Assembly: GCA_044354975.1 (NCBI GenBank)
Contig: JBIKZA010000012.1
Coordinates: 1 to 46,311 of the forward strand
Reading direction: 5' to 3'
DNA: 46,311 nucleotides
Origin: CAIZGX01 sp044354975
GTDB taxonomy: Bacteria; Bacteroidota; Bacteroidia; Flavobacteriales_D; Sanyastnellaceae
A program made the translations under genes and the position numbers. Below the pieces are notes generated by a model. The model saw only the letters and a program-made list of their open reading frames with translations, had not been told where the DNA came from and did no database searches. Below are positions 43,612 to 46,311 of the stretch, in pieces (within the stretch, counting starts at the first letter, position 1; every line of letters begins with the position of its first letter).

Positions 43612-44031
43612 TTAAACTTGCTCGCGCTTTGAGAAGAAGAATGAACCTTCGATGGCTGCATTCTCGTCGCTATCTGAACCGTGAACGGCATTAGCAGCGA
43701 TACTTGTAGCAAACATGCGACGGATAGTTCCTTCGTCTGCTTTTGTAGGGTCAGTAGCACCAATAAGAGTTCTGAAGCTTTCAACAGCGTTATCTTTTTC
43801 AAGAATAGCAGCCACGATTGGTCCGCTAGTCATGTATTCTACTAATTCTCCGTAGAATGAACGCTCTTTGTGAACCTCGTAAAAACGAGAAGCATCTTCT
43901 AGAGTAAGTTGTGTTAATTTCATTGCACGGATAGTGAATCCTGACTCAATGATTTTGTCAATGATTTTTCCTGTGTTACCAGCAGCTGTTGCATCTGGCT
44001 TAATCATCGTAAAAGTGCGGTTTCCTGACAT
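43612..44031 (-). CDS. ndk: Nucleoside diphosphate kinase
   Basis: 139 aa from the ATG at 44031; the in-frame ATG at 44052 overlaps the -7 box and is rejected. RTFTMIKPDATAAGNTG (5-21) and the active site NAVHGSDS with H117 (phosphohistidine) are intact, with the usual SREYGELV-like region (SFYGELVEYMTSGP). It transfers gamma-phosphate among nucleoside triphosphates and diphosphates to balance NTP pools. It is monocistronic: a promoter above and a terminator below. Confidence 0.96.
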   Translation of the reverse strand: MSGNRTFTMIKPDATAAGNTGKIIDKIIESGFTIRAMKLTQLTLEDASRFYEVHKERSFYGELVEYMTSGPIVAAILEKDNAVESFRTLIGATDPTKADEGTIRRMFATSIAANAVHGSDSDENAAIEGSFFFSKREQV

Positions 44032-44046
44032 AATAAATATTTTGGA

Positions 44047-44079
44047 TTGCAAAAATACAACATTCCCATTCTAAATTCG
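44047..44079 (+). promoter_or_regulatory. Candidate promoter for rocD
   Basis: TTG (44047-44049), 22-nt spacer, TAAATTCG (44072-44079; 7 of 8). Predicted leader ~13 nt. It is divergent from and overlaps the ndk promoter region. Confidence 0.4.
44050..44057 (-). promoter_or_regulatory. ndk -7 box
   Basis: TATTTTTG on the minus strand, a perfect match to TAnnTTTG. Predicted leader ~15 nt to the ATG at 44031. It supports the shorter start. Confidence 0.45.
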
Positions 44080-44095
44080 CTGAAAATTAACTGAG

Positions 44096-45334
44096 ATGAA
44101 TTCAAATCTTACTTCGGCGCAAGCCATGGAATTGGAAGACAATTATGGAGCGCACAATTACCATCCGATTCCGGTAGTTATTGCGAAGGGGAAAGGTGCG
44201 AAGGTTTGGGATTTAGAAGGGAAGGAGTATTTCGATTTTCTTTCGGCTTATTCTGCAGTGAACCAAGGGCATTGTCATCCGAAAATTATTCAAGCATTGA
44301 AAGATCAAGCTGAGAAAGTGACACTCACTTCTCGTGCGTTTTATAACAGTGAATTGGGGACCTATGAAAAGTTCATTACTGAATACTTCGGTTATGAAAA
44401 AGTACTTCCCATGAATACAGGTGTTGAAGGCGGGGAGACCGCTGTGAAGTTGGCGCGCAAGTGGGGTTATAAAGTGAAAGGTATTGCCGACAACCAAGCG
44501 AAAATAGTTTTTGTGGAAGGAAATTTTTGGGGAAGAACACTAGCTGCAATTTCTACTTCTCAGGATCCTAGCAGTTATGCTGGATTCGGTCCGTATATGC
44601 CCGGATTTATATCTATTCCCTACAACGATTTGAATGCGTTGGAAACTTGTTTTTCGAGCGATCCAAACATTGCTGGATTTATGTTCGAACCTATTCAAGG
44701 GGAAGCAGGCGTGGTTGTTCCGCATGAAGGATATTTGGCAGGTGTTCGCTCGTTGTGCACGAAGTACAATGTGTTGATGATTGCCGATGAGGTTCAAACC
44801 GGATTGGCACGCACAGGAAAGATGTTGGCGTGCGATCATGAAAATGTGAAGCCCGATATTTTAGTTTTAGGAAAAGCGCTTTCAGGAGGCGTTCTTCCCG
44901 TAAGTGCGGTTCTTTCAAGCAATGAAATTATATTGACCATTAAGCCCGGTGAACACGGTAGCACCTACGGTGGAAATCCTTTGGCTTGCGCTGTTGCAAC
45001 AGCCGCTTTGGAAGTTCTTCGCGACGAGAAAATGGCAGAAAATTCAGAACGCTTGGGAGAATTATTCAGAAGCGAAATGAGAAAACTTCAAAGTGAAGTT
45101 TCGTTGGTTACGCTTGTTCGTGGAAAAGGATTGTTGAACGCAGTAGTGATCGATGATAACGAAGAAAGCGAAGCCGCTTGGAATATATGCGTAGATCTTG
45201 CGAGGAACGGATTGCTTGCTAAACCTACACACGGAAACATTATTCGTTTTGCTCCTCCATTGTGCATTACCGAAGCCGAGATTATGCAATGCGTTGAAAT
45301 AATTTCAAACGTCATTAAAGCTCACGCGAAATAA
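44096..45334 (+). CDS. rocD: Ornithine aminotransferase
   Basis: 412 aa class III PLP aminotransferase. NYGAHNYHPIPVVI (16-29) is the ornithine aminotransferase N-terminal signature; VLPMNTGVEGGETAVKLAR, FEPIQGEAGV, IADEVQTGLARTG (D231, E232) and the PLP lysine K260 in LVLGKALSGG follow. GEHGSTYGGNPLACA is intact. It moves the delta-amino group of ornithine to 2-oxoglutarate, giving glutamate semialdehyde for proline or glutamate. Its neighbour icd makes 2-oxoglutarate, but the genes are not in one operon. Converges on the next gene with a 10-nt gap and no visible terminator. Confidence 0.94.
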   Translation: MNSNLTSAQAMELEDNYGAHNYHPIPVVIAKGKGAKVWDLEGKEYFDFLSAYSAVNQGHCHPKIIQALKDQAEKVTLTSRAFYNSELGTYEKFITEYFGYEKVLPMNTGVEGGETAVKLARKWGYKVKGIADNQAKIVFVEGNFWGRTLAAISTSQDPSSYAGFGPYMPGFISIPYNDLNALETCFSSDPNIAGFMFEPIQGEAGVVVPHEGYLAGVRSLCTKYNVLMIADEVQTGLARTGKMLACDHENVKPDILVLGKALSGGVLPVSAVLSSNEIILTIKPGEHGSTYGGNPLACAVATAALEVLRDEKMAENSERLGELFRSEMRKLQSEVSLVTLVRGKGLLNAVVIDDNEESEAAWNICVDLARNGLLAKPTHGNIIRFAPPLCITEAEIMQCVEIISNVIKAHAK

Positions 45335-45344
45335 AACGAAAGGG

Positions 45345-46311
45345 TTACAACCAACCTTTTGATTTCATCCATTCGTCGTTGAACATTTTGCCCAAGTAGC
45401 GAGTTCCGTGGTCGTGGAAAATGACTACCACAACATCACCTTCTTTGAATCGATCTTTCATTTGAATAACACCCGCCATGGCAGATCCGGCGCTGTTTCC
45501 AGCGAAGATTCCTTCTTCTTTTGCTATTTTACGCGTGTAAATAGCAGCGTCTTTGTCGGTTACTTTTTCGAAGTGATTGATTAGATTGAAGTCGACATTT
45601 TCAGGAAGGAAATCTTCACCAATTCCTTCGGTAACATAACTATATATTTCATTCTTATCGAATTCTCCAGTCTCTTTGTATTTTTTGAATATCGAACCAT
45701 AGGTATCGATACCCAACACTTGAATATCCGGATTTTTTTCTTTCAAGAAACGAGCGGTTCCGGAAATGGTTCCACCTGTTCCAACACCAACAACCAAGTG
45801 CGTAATCTTTCCATCTGTTTGATCCCAAATCTCTGGACCCGTTGATTCGTAGTGGGCCTGCGCGTTACTTGGATTGTCGTACTGATTCGGCTTCCAAGAA
45901 TTTGGAGTTTCTTTTTCTAAACGTGAAGAAACGCTGTAGTACGAGCGTGGATCTTCTGGATCAACATCGGTTGGACATACAATAACTTCTGCACCCAATG
46001 CACGAAGCGCATCGAACTTCTCTTTACTCTGTTTGTCGGTACTTGTGAAAATACACTTGTATCCTTTCATGATTGCGGCAATAGCAAGGCCCATTCCGGT
46101 ATTACCTGAAGTTCCTTCAATAATAGTTCCGCCCGGTTTCAATCTTCCATCTTTTTCCGCGTCTTCAATCATCTTCAGAGCCATGCGGTCTTTGATTGAA
46201 TTTCCAGGATTAAAGGTTTCCACTTTCGCCAACACTAACGCTGGAATGTCTTTCACTATGGTGTTTAATTTCACCATAGGTGTATTGCCAATGGTGCCGA
46301 GAATGTTTTCG
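45345..46311 (-). CDS. Cystathionine beta-synthase-like PLP enzyme, N-terminus beyond window
   Basis: About 322 residues are present; the reading frame runs off the right edge (ENILGTIGNTP precedes the ATG at 46277, which is therefore internal). NPGNSIKDRMA holds the PLP lysine; EGTSGNTGMGLA is the phosphate/substrate loop; GVGTGGTISGTARFL and AGNSAGSAM are present. GIDTYGSIFKKY and the KPGGTIIEGTSGNTG spacing are nearer to cystathionine beta-synthase than to CysK/CysM. No C-terminal CBS-domain pair is present: the protein ends at KSKGWL. It should carry out beta-replacement on serine or O-acetylserine, forming cystathionine or cysteine. Substrate choice cannot be settled here. Confidence 0.86.
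   Translation of the reverse strand, partial: ENILGTIGNTPMVKLNTIVKDIPALVLAKVETFNPGNSIKDRMALKMIEDAEKDGRLKPGGTIIEGTSGNTGMGLAIAAIMKGYKCIFTSTDKQSKEKFDALRALGAEVIVCPTDVDPEDPRSYYSVSSRLEKETPNSWKPNQYDNPSNAQAHYESTGPEIWDQTDGKITHLVVGVGTGGTISGTARFLKEKNPDIQVLGIDTYGSIFKKYKETGEFDKNEIYSYVTEGIGEDFLPENVDFNLINHFEKVTDKDAAIYTRKIAKEEGIFAGNSAGSAMAGVIQMKDRFKEGDVVVVIFHDHGTRYLGKMFNDEWMKSKGWL

Noticed and set aside
1..46311. tRNA, rRNA, CRISPR, transposase, integrase or attachment repeats
   Set aside because: Reading both strands by eye, I found no cloverleaf in the gaps, no regular repeat-spacer array, and no mobile-element protein motifs. A covariance-model search would be the decisive check for small RNAs.

Overview
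The window is 46.3 kb of chromosomal DNA from a member of the Bacteroidota, most likely a Flavobacteriales-type marine or freshwater bacterium (Cryomorphaceae/Crocinitomicaceae-like; this placement is inference). The evidence is a type IX secretion/gliding locus (porV, porU, a PorP/SprF-family gene, gldJ), a giant secreted protein with a gliding-associated type B C-terminal sorting domain, Bacteroidota-restricted families (DUF4292, GT117/DUF2723), moderate GC, weak Shine-Dalgarno sequences, and repeated TAnnTTTG-like -7 boxes. Genes are densely packed and no intergenic gap exceeds about 150 bp. I see no rRNA, tRNA, CRISPR array, insertion sequence, prophage or integrative element.

Layout. 1-10.4 kb (+): the end of gpsA, the giant secreted protein, an enoyl-CoA hydratase, dut, a terminator, then a tightly overlapping envelope run (sugar nucleotidyltransferase, TPR lipoprotein, DUF4292 lipoprotein, EnvC-like protein). 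10.4-14.0 kb (-): a Rel/SpoT alarmone enzyme, an archaeal-type geranylgeranylglyceryl phosphate synthase homologue and 3-hydroxyanthranilate dioxygenase. 14.0-20.8 kb (+): a Wzi-like outer-membrane protein, then a cytochrome c oxidase block (cyoE, two subunit III genes, subunit IV, a ligand-less SCO paralogue, a canonical SCO, DUF420, a small CxxC membrane protein). 20.9-29.4 kb (+): TolC and periplasmic adaptor, tsaB, a Rieske-like lipoprotein with its cluster ligands lost, methylmalonyl-CoA epimerase, a GT117/DUF2723 membrane protein and a radical SAM/SPASM protein.

29.4-35.0 kb (-): ispF, porV, porU. 35.2-40.6 kb (+): PorP/SprF-like, gldJ, murF, tyrS. 40.7-46.3 kb: short units on alternating strands (LuxE-like protein, lipoprotein, eukaryote-type NADP isocitrate dehydrogenase, ndk, ornithine aminotransferase, cystathionine beta-synthase-like enzyme cut by the window edge).

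How the genes work together: porU/porV (attachment complex), the PorP/SprF protein and gldJ are parts of the machine that would export and anchor the giant type B cargo at the left end. The cyoE-to-CxxC block builds an aa3/caa3-type terminal oxidase (heme O synthesis, membrane subunits, copper delivery, assembly factors). The dut-to-envC block handles cell-envelope precursors and septal peptidoglycan.

Most of the window is ordinary core genome. The items most worth a second look are enzyme folds that have lost canonical residues (TyrRS HIGH motif, SCO paralogue, Rieske-like lipoprotein, LytM domain of the EnvC homologue), the DUF4292 lipoprotein as a LolB-like candidate, the GT117/radical SAM pair, and promoters that overlap terminators or sit almost on the start codon.
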